Source: Desulfobacteraceae bacterium
Lineage (GTDB): Bacteria > Desulfobacterota > Desulfobacteria > Desulfobacterales > Desulfosarcinaceae
Assembly (NCBI GenBank): GCA_013003715.1
Contig: JABDIN010000108.1
Span: 124,001-188,000, forward strand
Length of the DNA: 64,000 nt
Reading direction: 5' to 3'
Notes under the pieces: model-generated
Database searches by the model: none
What the model saw: only the letters and a program-made list of their open reading frames with translations
What the model was told of the DNA's origin: nothing
Made by a program: the position numbers and the translations under genes
Shown here: positions 36,564 through 43,595 of the stretch, piece by piece
Numbering within the stretch: position 1 is the first letter of the stretch
Layout of the letters: each line of letters begins with the position of its first letter

Positions 36564-38213
36564 TCAATTCAACAAGTCCTGATGCTGCGGCTCCATGGGA
36601 AGTGCGAATTTGAAAACACTTCCTTTACCCGGCCGGCTCTCCACGCTGATCCGTCCTCCGTGTGCAAGGACCAGCGCCTTGCAAATGGAAAGCCCGATGC
36701 CGGAGGATCCTTTGTGCACATGATCATTGGGCCGTCCGGGTATCTGATAGAACTTTTGAAATATGGCGTCGTGATGCCGTGGATCGATACCGGGTCCCTC
36801 ATCCGCAATCGCCGTCGTGATATGGTTGCCGCTGCGCGCAATGTCAACCTGCACCTTGCTGTGGTGGGGAGAAAACTTGACCGCATTGGAAACCAGGTTG
36901 GAAAGCACCTGAAACAGGCGGTGGGGATCTGCGTTGAGGTATAGTTCGTCCCGGCATTTCAATTCGATCCGGATTGCTTTTTCGGCGGCCACCGCCTCAT
37001 GGGAGAGTATGACGTCCTTTGCCATTCCGGACAGCTGTACCCGCTGCCGGTCCAATTCCAGTCGACCGTTTTCAATCCGCGCATAATCCAGAAAATCAAT
37101 GATCGTCTGGTGCAGATGCTCGGTGTTTTTACGGATGATGTTCACATATACCGGGTCCGCACACGAGGATTTGCGTATCAAGGTATCGGTTGCGCCTTTG
37201 ATGGCGGTGAGCGGGGTTCTCAATTCATGGGAAATGTCGCTGAAAAAATCCGTTTTGGCCTGGTTCAATTTGGTCAACTCGCCATTGAGCTCCAAAAGCT
37301 TCCGATTGGTCGCGTGATATTGTCCGGTGGCCTGGGTAATCTTTTTTTCCAGTTCCAGGTGCTGATTTTTAAGCTTGTCGTCAATCAGGTAGCATAGGCC
37401 GGTAAGCTGGGATAACTCGTCACCTTTGATCTCCGGAACATGGTCAAAGTCCTGTGACCGGATTCGGGAGGTAATATCCCTGATCTTTCTAATGGGCCGG
37501 GAAATGAGGCGCTGGGTCAAAAAGAACAGAATCATCATAACGGTGATGGTCAGTCCGGCCATGGCCGAAAACAGGGACAACTTTTCGCTTTTGATTGCGT
37601 CCACGGCCTCCCGGCAGGGGATAAGCACACTGATGCACCCGCCGACATCGCCCACCTGATAAATCGTTGTGGTGTGGCAGCCCAGGCAGCTCTCCCGTAT
37701 CAACAGCGGCGCCGCATAACGGTAAACATAGTTGCCGTTTGTCCGTTCCAGGCGGCCGAGACCGTTTTGCTCTCCGGATTTAAACAGGGCGATGGCCCGG
37801 GATTCGAACTCATCCGGCTGATTCAGGGGATTGATACCATCATGGTTGGCTAAATTGAACGAGTATAGCCGGCTCCTGCCCGCGTATTCCGACAAGCTTC
37901 GGGTCAATCCCGCAGGTGTGATACGGGTGTAGGCTTTTCCGTGCACATCATGAAGTTTCGGGCTGTCGAGGATATAGTCGGTGAAGGTGTTGTCCTTATT
38001 GGCCACCAGAACATAGTTATGGTCCGATACCCATTGACGGGTGAGAACGATCTGCCGGTGGAGGATAACCGCCTGCTTCTCCACCTGCGCCATGATGTAT
38101 TGCTCCTGCCTGCCGGATATCCAAAAATACAGCGCACTGAAAACCGCAGCGAGCATCACGCCGGTGATGATCAGATACTTTAAGGAGATATGTCGACGGG
38201 CATATGTGAGCAT
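36564..38213 (-). CDS. Sensor histidine kinase with c-type heme motif in its periplasmic domain (DUF3365/Tll0287-like)
   Basis: This is a membrane sensor of 549 residues, counting from the ATG at 38213. TM1 is near residues 12-32; a periplasmic domain of about 160 residues follows, carrying a CLGCH heme-binding motif at 176-180, just before TM2 (about 210-232). The HAMP linker has SRPIRKIRDITSRIRSQDF. HisKA has phosphorylated H329 in DISHELRTPL, and the ATPase has the N box SNLVSNAVKF and the G boxes DEGPGI and GSSGIGLSI. The region around TRQWVSDHNYVLVANKD and RYAAPLLIRESCLGCH matches the heme-binding DUF3365 sensor fold, which can bind c-type heme and sense redox state or small ligands. It is divergent from a tetraheme and octaheme cytochrome pair, so control of that respiratory module is inferred. 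Confidence 0.9.
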   Translation of the reverse strand: MLTYARRHISLKYLIITGVMLAAVFSALYFWISGRQEQYIMAQVEKQAVILHRQIVLTRQWVSDHNYVLVANKDNTFTDYILDSPKLHDVHGKAYTRITPAGLTRSLSEYAGRSRLYSFNLANHDGINPLNQPDEFESRAIALFKSGEQNGLGRLERTNGNYVYRYAAPLLIRESCLGCHTTTIYQVGDVGGCISVLIPCREAVDAIKSEKLSLFSAMAGLTITVMMILFFLTQRLISRPIRKIRDITSRIRSQDFDHVPEIKGDELSQLTGLCYLIDDKLKNQHLELEKKITQATGQYHATNRKLLELNGELTKLNQAKTDFFSDISHELRTPLTAIKGATDTLIRKSSCADPVYVNIIRKNTEHLHQTIIDFLDYARIENGRLELDRQRVQLSGMAKDVILSHEAVAAEKAIRIELKCRDELYLNADPHRLFQVLSNLVSNAVKFSPHHSKVQVDIARSGNHITTAIADEGPGIDPRHHDAIFQKFYQIPGRPNDHVHKGSSGIGLSICKALVLAHGGRISVESRPGKGSVFKFALPMEPQHQDLLN

Positions 38214-38338
38214 TAGGTCTCTTTTTATGAGCTTGATGACGATCGATATTCGGGAAACCGACAATATCGATATCAAATTTGGTTTGATCAAACAAGCAAA
38301 GACCACAAGGTGGTACCGATGGGACCGACTGAGTAAAA

Positions 38339-38376
38339 TTTACACTTTTTTTACATCCTTTTACAGCATCTTTACC
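38339..38376. promoter_or_regulatory. Four phased TTTACA-type boxes, probable response-regulator operator
   Basis: TTTACA occurs at 38339, 38350 and 38360 and TTTACC at 38371, steps of 11, 10 and 11 bases, so all boxes lie on one face of the helix. OmpR/PhoB-type regulators bind such direct repeats. The site lies between the divergent heme kinase and cytochrome genes. A weak -35/-10 pair for the cytochromes follows (TTGATA at 38384, GATAAT at 38409, spacer 19). Confidence 0.6.
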
Positions 38377-38539
38377 TTGGGTTTTGATACTTTGATGATG
38401 ACTTTCCAGATAATCTTGAGTGGAAATCGTCAATTGCCGGTTCATCACCTGCTATTTCCATCGATAAACCATTAATGATGAGGTCCTTAACCGCGTGCAA
38501 CCCGTCCGGAAATTCCGGATAACATCTCCTGGGTCAGGT

Positions 38540-39094
38540 ATGAAAAAAAAGCATATTATCGGGATAACATTGATCGCCGCCGGTATCGTTATCGGATTTC
38601 CCCTGTTCAGCATGACTTACTATACCATGGTCCGTACATCAACTCCCGGATTCTGCGCATCCTGTCATGAAATTGAGTTTGCCTACAATACGTGGAAAAC
38701 ATCCACCCATGTCAACAATGCCCAGGGTTTTGTGGCGGATTGCATGGATTGCCACCTGCCGGCCCCCCACGACACGATCAACTTTTTCTATAGTAAAACC
38801 TTCCACGGTATCAAAGATGTCTTTGTTCATTTTTTGGGCGGTCCCTATGACCGGGAAAAAAACCGGCAGGCCGCTTATGACGCTTTCACAAACCAGCAAT
38901 GCCAGAAATGTCACCGGAATATTTTATATATCCCTGAAAAACGGGGCGCCATGCTGGCCCACCGGTCCGTCATTTATCCCCGGGAGGGTTTTGAAAAACG
39001 ATGTGTGGACTGCCATAGAAATCTGGTCCACGTGGAGCGCGATGTGTATGAATACAAACAATTCAAGACAGCCTACAAGGGCTTGGGACTTTAA
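38540..39094 (+). CDS. NapC/NirT/NrfH-family tetraheme cytochrome c (quinol dehydrogenase)
   Basis: This membrane-anchored cytochrome takes electrons from the quinol pool and passes them to a periplasmic multiheme reductase. One N-terminal membrane anchor (HIIGITLIAAGIVIGFPLF) is present. Four CxxCH heme motifs follow: CASCH 39-43, CMDCH 68-72, CQKCH 121-125 and CVDCH 155-159. The length of 184 and the four hemes fit NrfH and HaoC. The start at 38540 is chosen because the anchor starts immediately after it; an upstream in-frame ATG at 38495 adds 15 polar residues. The next gene, 94 bp on, encodes an octaheme protein, the usual partner. Expression is probably controlled by the divergent heme-type two-component system. 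Confidence 0.9.
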   Translation: MKKKHIIGITLIAAGIVIGFPLFSMTYYTMVRTSTPGFCASCHEIEFAYNTWKTSTHVNNAQGFVADCMDCHLPAPHDTINFFYSKTFHGIKDVFVHFLGGPYDREKNRQAAYDAFTNQQCQKCHRNILYIPEKRGAMLAHRSVIYPREGFEKRCVDCHRNLVHVERDVYEYKQFKTAYKGLGL

Positions 39095-39188
39095 TGCATT
39101 TGCAACCGATTGACCACCGACGAATCAATGAAACGGGCACATATTCGATTTTGATTTAAAGAGATACCACAATTAAGGGGGGCTTACG

Positions 39189-40589
39189 ATGAAAAAAACG
39201 GGTAAGATACTTGCTGCGATGTTGATATCGGCAGGATTGATCGCGGCGTCGATGGTGACCGCCGATGTCCTGGCGCAGCAAAATCAGCCAAAAGAGAAAT
39301 CTTTTCGGATCGAGCGCGGCATGCCAAAGGAGGCCATGGCCTGTATCGATTGCCATAAAAAAGAGAACCCGGGTCTGTTTGCGGACTGGGCCCAGAGCCG
39401 TCACGCTGCAGCCAACATCACCTGCTATGATTGTCACGCAGCCGACGCCACGGACGCGGATGTCAGTCAAGCCCACTACAAACAATATGAACGCTCCGAC
39501 CATAAGTTCGGTACCAGCGAGTATAAAACACCCATTGCTGCGGTGGTGACCCCAAAAGACTGTTCACGCTGTCATCCGGATGAATCCAAGCAGTACAGCG
39601 TGAGCAAGCATGCCAACACCATGGAGATTATCTGGAAGATCGATCCCTGGCTGAACCATGGCATGAACAGTGATTTTGAACGGGCATCCGGCTGCTACCA
39701 CTGCCATGGCACGATCCTGAAAACAAAGGACGGAAAGCTGGACCCGGAAACCTGGCCGAATGTCGGGGTCGGCAGAATCAATTTGGACGGCAGCAAAGGC
39801 AGTTGCACCAGTTGCCACACGCGTCACCGATTTTCAGTGATGGAGGCCAGAAAACCCGAAGCCTGCGGCCAGTGCCACCTGGGACCGGATCATCCGCAGA
39901 TCGAAATCTTCATGGAATCGAAGCACGGTGATATTTACACCGCCCATGGCGATGATTATAACTGGGATTCAGCGCCGGGCACTTGGACACCCGGAGTGGA
40001 TTTCAGAGGCCCCACCTGCGCCTCCTGTCACATGTCCGGATCAGGCACCGTGCTGACCAGCCATGATGTTACCGAACGCCTCTCCTGGGAAATTCAGGCC
40101 CCGTTAACGGTAAGACCCCAGGATTTCGCGGCGTTCCCCGCCAAGACCAACTGGCAGACGGAGCGCGATAAAATGAAGGAAGTGTGCACCCAGTGTCACG
40201 GAAACACCTGGGTGGACGACCATTATTATAAGCTGGACAAGGTGGTCGAAGAGTATAACGAAGTGTACTTCAAGCCGGCCAAGAAAATACTCGACGAATT
40301 GTACGACAAGGGGCTCATGGATAAAAGTCGCTTCTTCGATGAGCACCTGGAGGTCGAATATTATGAATTGTGGCACCATGAGGGCCGGCGTGCCCGCATG
40401 GGAACGGCGATGATGGCGCCGGATTATGCCTGGTGGCATGGATTTTACGAATGTAAAAAACGGTACAACTCATACATGGAAGAGGCCCGTGAGCTGATCA
40501 GCCATAATAAAAAAGCTTACAAAGCCACGGACTTCCCCAACGCCACCGGCACCACCCAAAAACCCAAGGAGTTATTCCCGGATCAATAA
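39189..40589 (+). CDS. Octaheme cytochrome c of the hydroxylamine oxidoreductase (HAO) family
   Basis: This is a periplasmic octaheme enzyme. The signal peptide spans about residues 1-30 (cut near VLA-QQ). Eight CxxCH motifs occur at 52, 79, 125, 169, 206, 226, 277 and 333, followed by a heme-free helical tail of about 130 residues containing MAPDYAWWHGFYECKKRY. This arrangement is typical of HAO-like proteins, not of NrfA (five hemes with a CxxCK). With an NrfH-like partner directly upstream, the pair resembles the haoCA module of epsilonproteobacteria, whose HAO lacks the cross-linked tyrosine and is thought to reduce nitrite or hydroxylamine. Whether the tyrosine is present here needs an alignment. 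AAGGGGGG precedes the ATG. Confidence 0.88.
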   Translation: MKKTGKILAAMLISAGLIAASMVTADVLAQQNQPKEKSFRIERGMPKEAMACIDCHKKENPGLFADWAQSRHAAANITCYDCHAADATDADVSQAHYKQYERSDHKFGTSEYKTPIAAVVTPKDCSRCHPDESKQYSVSKHANTMEIIWKIDPWLNHGMNSDFERASGCYHCHGTILKTKDGKLDPETWPNVGVGRINLDGSKGSCTSCHTRHRFSVMEARKPEACGQCHLGPDHPQIEIFMESKHGDIYTAHGDDYNWDSAPGTWTPGVDFRGPTCASCHMSGSGTVLTSHDVTERLSWEIQAPLTVRPQDFAAFPAKTNWQTERDKMKEVCTQCHGNTWVDDHYYKLDKVVEEYNEVYFKPAKKILDELYDKGLMDKSRFFDEHLEVEYYELWHHEGRRARMGTAMMAPDYAWWHGFYECKKRYNSYMEEARELISHNKKAYKATDFPNATGTTQKPKELFPDQ

Positions 40590-40613
40590 ACACCCCCGTC
40601 GTACGGGCCCCAA

Positions 40614-40657
40614 AAAAACAAAACCCTGCTTGCTCAAGCAAGCAGGGTTTTGTTTTT
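40614..40657. terminator. Bidirectional rho-independent terminator
   Basis: Arms of 21 bases (40614-40634 and 40637-40657) are exact reverse complements around AAACCCTGCTTGCT, with A-runs on the left and T-runs on the right. It closes the cytochrome operon and can also end the convergent small gene at 40705. Confidence 0.93.
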
Positions 40658-40704
40658 CCCCACGGGGTCCCCGGATCAGGGATCAGCCGATTTACCCGTT
40701 CTTT

Positions 40705-40914
40705 TCAGGTAAACAGGCAGACCTTGCATTCTTTCGCGAATTTCAGGAAATCTTCGGCGGTCCACACCACCGCACCATCGATGAGTTTGGATTCGTTGAT
40801 TTCCATCATGTCGATGGTCATTATATCGGTATTTATACCTATTTCGGCTTCACGGCTTGATTTCGGAGCAATCACTATCCATCTTAGCAAAGAGAGGGCG
40901 GGTGAGTTTGACAT
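40705..40914 (-). CDS. Possible small protein, unknown function
   Basis: The predicted product has at most 69 residues; the C-terminal half looks protein-like (MEINESKLIDGAVVWTAEDF, then LKFAKECKVCLFT), with a CKVC pair near the end. The true start may be the internal ATG at about 40821. No strong ribosome-binding site precedes either start, and no family is recognised. In support, the frame ends just before the bidirectional terminator at 40614-40657. The overlapping plus-strand frame is less protein-like. Confidence 0.4.
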   Translation of the reverse strand: MSNSPALSLLRWIVIAPKSSREAEIGINTDIMTIDMMEINESKLIDGAVVWTAEDFLKFAKECKVCLFT

Positions 40915-41021
40915 AAGTCAATGCGGTTCGCTCAATAAGGATTATCATTATTTCACGTGACGAACAAAGATTTTTTTAATGACCGAAGCTTGGTTGAATC
41001 AACTGGGGAGGAGTCTCGGAT

Positions 41022-41924
41022 ATGGTGTCCCTCGAACAATATGATGTCGTTATTCTCGGTACCGGACCGGCCGGATTGCAGGCAGCGATTCATGCCGCCC
41101 GGAAAAAGGTATCGGTACTGGTATTGGGTAAGGAAATTAAAAGTTCACTGTTTCATGCGCATATTGAGAATTATTATTCCGTATTCAATATGTCCGGGGC
41201 GCAGATGCTGGCCACCGGCAGAGAACAGGCCGCTTCCTTCGGCGCCCGGTTCCTCGAAGATGATGTCCTCCGAATCACGTTCACCGATGGCAAATTCGGT
41301 ATCACCTCGGAAAGCGGCAGGGCCATCCGAGCCGTGTCTTTGATCATCGCGACCGGCACCTCCCGCAAGCGTTTGAACGCCCCTGGCGAAAAGGAATTTT
41401 TAAGCAAGGGGGTGAGCTATTGTGTGGACTGTGACGGCAATTTCTTCCGCGGGGAGACCGTGGCCGTGATCGGCAATGAAAGCGCCGCTGCGGACGGAGC
41501 GCTGACCTTACTGGGAACCGCCGCTGAAGTTCACCTGGTGTGCGACAAACTGCAGGTTTCCGATGCGTTGAGGGAAAAGATCGAAAACAGTGATATCATT
41601 GTGCACGAGGGTGCCGATGTAAATGCCATCCGGGGTGAAAAGGCAGTGGACAAGCTGGAGTTTACGGATGGAACGATCATCACGGTTTCCGGCGTATTCA
41701 TCGAATTGGGTGCAAAAGGTGTCATGGAACTGGCAACCTCACTGGGCATACAACTCGATGCGGACATGAAGTATATAGACACGGATAAGAAACAACACAC
41801 CAATATATCGGGTGCTTTTGCCGCCGGAGATGTCTGCGGCCCCCCGTGGCAGATGGCGAAAGCCGTCGGGGAAGGCTGCGTTGCCGGAATAGAAGCAGCG
41901 GCATATGCCAAGAAAAACCGTTAA
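41022..41924 (+). CDS. Thioredoxin-reductase-like flavoprotein lacking typical NADPH motifs
   Basis: This is a class-II pyridine nucleotide-disulfide oxidoreductase of 300 residues. The FAD-binding GTGPAGLQAAIHAA is at 13-26, the redox pair C134-C137 in SYCVDCDG, and the second FAD motif GAFAAGDVCG near 265. In the middle domain, the expected GxGxxA reads VIGNESAAADG, and the HRRxxxR phosphate-binding segment is replaced by VHLVCDKLQVS. NADPH use is therefore doubtful; ferredoxin- or F420-dependent relatives lack the same motifs. GGGGAGGAG precedes the ATG. It is followed, after 22 bp, by a small cysteine-motif protein and a convergent two-CW regulator, suggesting a local redox system. The usual electron acceptor would be thioredoxin. 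Confidence 0.8.
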   Translation: MVSLEQYDVVILGTGPAGLQAAIHAARKKVSVLVLGKEIKSSLFHAHIENYYSVFNMSGAQMLATGREQAASFGARFLEDDVLRITFTDGKFGITSESGRAIRAVSLIIATGTSRKRLNAPGEKEFLSKGVSYCVDCDGNFFRGETVAVIGNESAAADGALTLLGTAAEVHLVCDKLQVSDALREKIENSDIIVHEGADVNAIRGEKAVDKLEFTDGTIITVSGVFIELGAKGVMELATSLGIQLDADMKYIDTDKKQHTNISGAFAAGDVCGPPWQMAKAVGEGCVAGIEAAAYAKKNR

Positions 41925-41946
41925 TGCCAAGAAAAAGGAGGCCGGG

Positions 41947-42213
41947 ATGACCCCTGCAACACCACAACAAGCAAAGACGAAACCACCCCCCTGCAAAAAA
42001 CAGCCACGGACGCAATCGTCCATGCAATTTGGATCCGAAGCCAAATGCCGGCAGGAGGAGTGTATCGGCAAAATGGTTGGTGACGAGGATCCGGCCGAAA
42101 ACGATGGGGCGGCCGCATCCGGGAATAACACGGATCAATCCAAAACAACATCCTCGATGAAGGTGTCCAAACGTCGGCAATGCTCAAATGGTGAATGCAT
42201 CGGGCTGGATTGA
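41947..42213 (+). CDS. Small protein with two Cys-x4-CIG motifs
   Basis: The predicted product has 88 residues. The start at 41947 has AAAAAGGAGG at ideal distance, better than the earlier in-frame ATG at 41905 that overlaps the flavoprotein gene. Two copies of a short motif are visible: KCRQEECIG near residue 34 and QCSNGECIG at the C-terminus, separated by an acidic, Asp/Asn/Ser-rich linker; a further single Cys lies near residue 16. No signal peptide, membrane segment or known family. Directly downstream of the thioredoxin-reductase-like gene, it is a possible redox or metal-binding partner of that enzyme; this is inference. Confidence 0.6.
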   Translation: MTPATPQQAKTKPPPCKKQPRTQSSMQFGSEAKCRQEECIGKMVGDEDPAENDGAAASGNNTDQSKTTSSMKVSKRRQCSNGECIGLD

Positions 42214-42250
42214 TAGCGGGGTTCTGGAACGAACACCTCTTGCCCCCCGG

Positions 42251-42643
42251 TTAGATCTCTTCGATGGACCCGATCAGGGATGTAAAAACATCGCAGTGGC
42301 GGCACACCTTCATTTTTTCCTTCCACGTTTTATGGGCGCTGCCGTCACAAATGGTGCCGTTGATGAACCAGCACAGCTTTCCGGTCTGAAATTCCCATGC
42401 CGGGCAATGTTTTTTTCGGTCATCCGGGCACTTTTTAAGTTTCCAGCACTGCTTCTGCATTTTATTCATGGACTTTAACCGGGTGAACAAAAAAAGAATC
42501 TGCCTCTCGACATGCCCGGGAATGGTCCGCCATCCCTGCTCGTAGCTATGAACGGCTTTCAGGGAAACCCCCAGCAACTCGGCCATCTGTTTCTGGGTTT
42601 TGTGAAGCTTTTTTCGATAAATTGAAAATTGTTTGCCTTCCAT
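42251..42643 (-). CDS. XRE-type HTH regulator with C-terminal two-CW cysteine domain
   Basis: The N-terminal 60 residues form a helix-turn-helix (FSIYRKKLHKTQKQMAELLG, then VSLKAVHSYEQGWRTIP). The C-terminal domain is cysteine-rich: CWKLKKCPDDRKKHCPAWEF, then GKLCWFING, TICDG and KVCRHCDVF, the paired CW pattern typical of regulators in sulfate-reducing deltaproteobacteria. Eight cysteines could bind a metal or iron-sulfur cluster, making it a likely redox or metal-responsive repressor or activator. The length of 130 is normal. It is convergent with the flavoprotein operon. Targets are unknown; a palindrome lies in front of its own gene at 42705-42722. Confidence 0.85.
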   Translation of the reverse strand: MEGKQFSIYRKKLHKTQKQMAELLGVSLKAVHSYEQGWRTIPGHVERQILFLFTRLKSMNKMQKQCWKLKKCPDDRKKHCPAWEFQTGKLCWFINGTICDGSAHKTWKEKMKVCRHCDVFTSLIGSIEEI

Positions 42644-43086
42644 TGTAGATTGCCTTTGCTAAATACTAGATTCAAAAAAAGCGGTTAGTCCGGCGAACAG
42701 TTAAGACAATTTTAGAATTGTCACATTGTGGCACAAAATGTCAACACCCAACCGGACCATCGGCTTTTAATTTCAGGGTTATCAGGAATATGCAGCGAAA
42801 TCCCACCCACGGCACAAGAAAAACAATTGCACTCAAACCGGCCTGTCGTCAGACTTGGCAGTGGCCGGACAGGGTTGCCCGGACTGGCTGTGCGCCCCTA
42901 CCCGGTCATCTGCTATCACTATTCCATGCCGCAGTCAAATTATCTCGAAATACCGTATTATGAAGTCCTCCTGATAAAAACACTTGATACCCGCAATAAG
43001 GAATTGGTATCCATGTCAGGGCGTACATTGGCGACGGCCAGGTACCCGATCCAGGATCTGCAGTCCAAAAAAAGCAACAGACCGAA
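42644..43086. other. Intergenic region, no gene seen
   Basis: No supported gene. An open frame at 42728-43147 lacks a ribosome-binding site and protein-like composition. The only structure is the palindrome at 42705-42722 near the regulator promoter. Confidence 0.5.
42705..42722. promoter_or_regulatory. Inverted repeat, possible operator of the two-CW regulator
   Basis: GACAATT and AATTGTC are exact inverted arms separated by TTAG, lying about 60-80 bases before the regulator start. It overlaps a candidate minus-strand promoter (TTGTGC, 16 bases, TAAAAT). Autoregulation is inferred from position only. Confidence 0.35.
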
Positions 43087-43464
43087 ATGTCCGATTCGCA
43101 CCACTCATCCGCCATTGTCAATATTCCGAACGGGCTCAACCGCCTGATGGGGGATTCAGTCCTCTATCGGCAGATGCTTGAGCTTTTTGCCGGAGATCTT
43201 CATCATTCGATTCAAAAAATCAGGGATGCCTACTCGGCTGGGGATGCCACGCTGTTGAGATATGAAGCACACTCCTTAAAAGGAGCGGCGGCGAATTTAA
43301 GTGTCGAACAGCTCTCCGAGATTGCCTATGATCTCGAGCAACATGGGAAAAACAGAACGCTTGATATGGTGGGTCCGGGGATGGACTCGCTGCAGGCAGC
43401 AGCGGCTGAATTGACGAATTACATAAAGACTGTGGACTGGCCTGCCATCACGCGGGAACCGTAA
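43087..43464 (+). CDS. Histidine phosphotransfer (Hpt) domain protein
   Basis: This is a single-domain phosphotransfer protein of 125 residues. The phosphorylated histidine is H62 in the signature EAHSLKGAAANLS, with flanking amphipathic helices (RQMLELFAGDLHHSIQKIRD). It would carry phosphate between a hybrid kinase receiver and a response regulator in the cytoplasm. No kinase is adjacent in the same transcript. Hybrid kinases at 29020 and 48146 carry receiver domains and are possible donors, but pairing is not shown by the sequence. The ribosome-binding site is weak. Confidence 0.85.
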   Translation: MSDSHHSSAIVNIPNGLNRLMGDSVLYRQMLELFAGDLHHSIQKIRDAYSAGDATLLRYEAHSLKGAAANLSVEQLSEIAYDLEQHGKNRTLDMVGPGMDSLQAAAAELTNYIKTVDWPAITREP

Positions 43465-43595
43465 TGCTTATCCACTGTATTTTGCACACGAATGGCGGCG
43501 ATAATCAAAGGGTGAATGCGTTGTGGGATGAAACGGCAAGGACGGGAAGCCTCCCTTGAGGATACGGACCGGACCGGCAATGGTTCAACGGGGCG

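Noticed and set aside
40724-40960. Plus-strand open frame of 78 codons opposite the small gene at 40705
   Set aside because: Composition is less protein-like, and its end does not meet a terminator, whereas the minus-strand frame does.
42729-42734. TGGCAC at 42729 as a sigma-54 promoter for the Hpt gene
   Set aside because: No TTGC element at correct spacing; only half the signature is present.
42728-43147. Open frame of 139 codons between the two-CW regulator and the Hpt gene
   Set aside because: No ribosome-binding site, no protein-like periodicity, and it overlaps the Hpt start in another frame.
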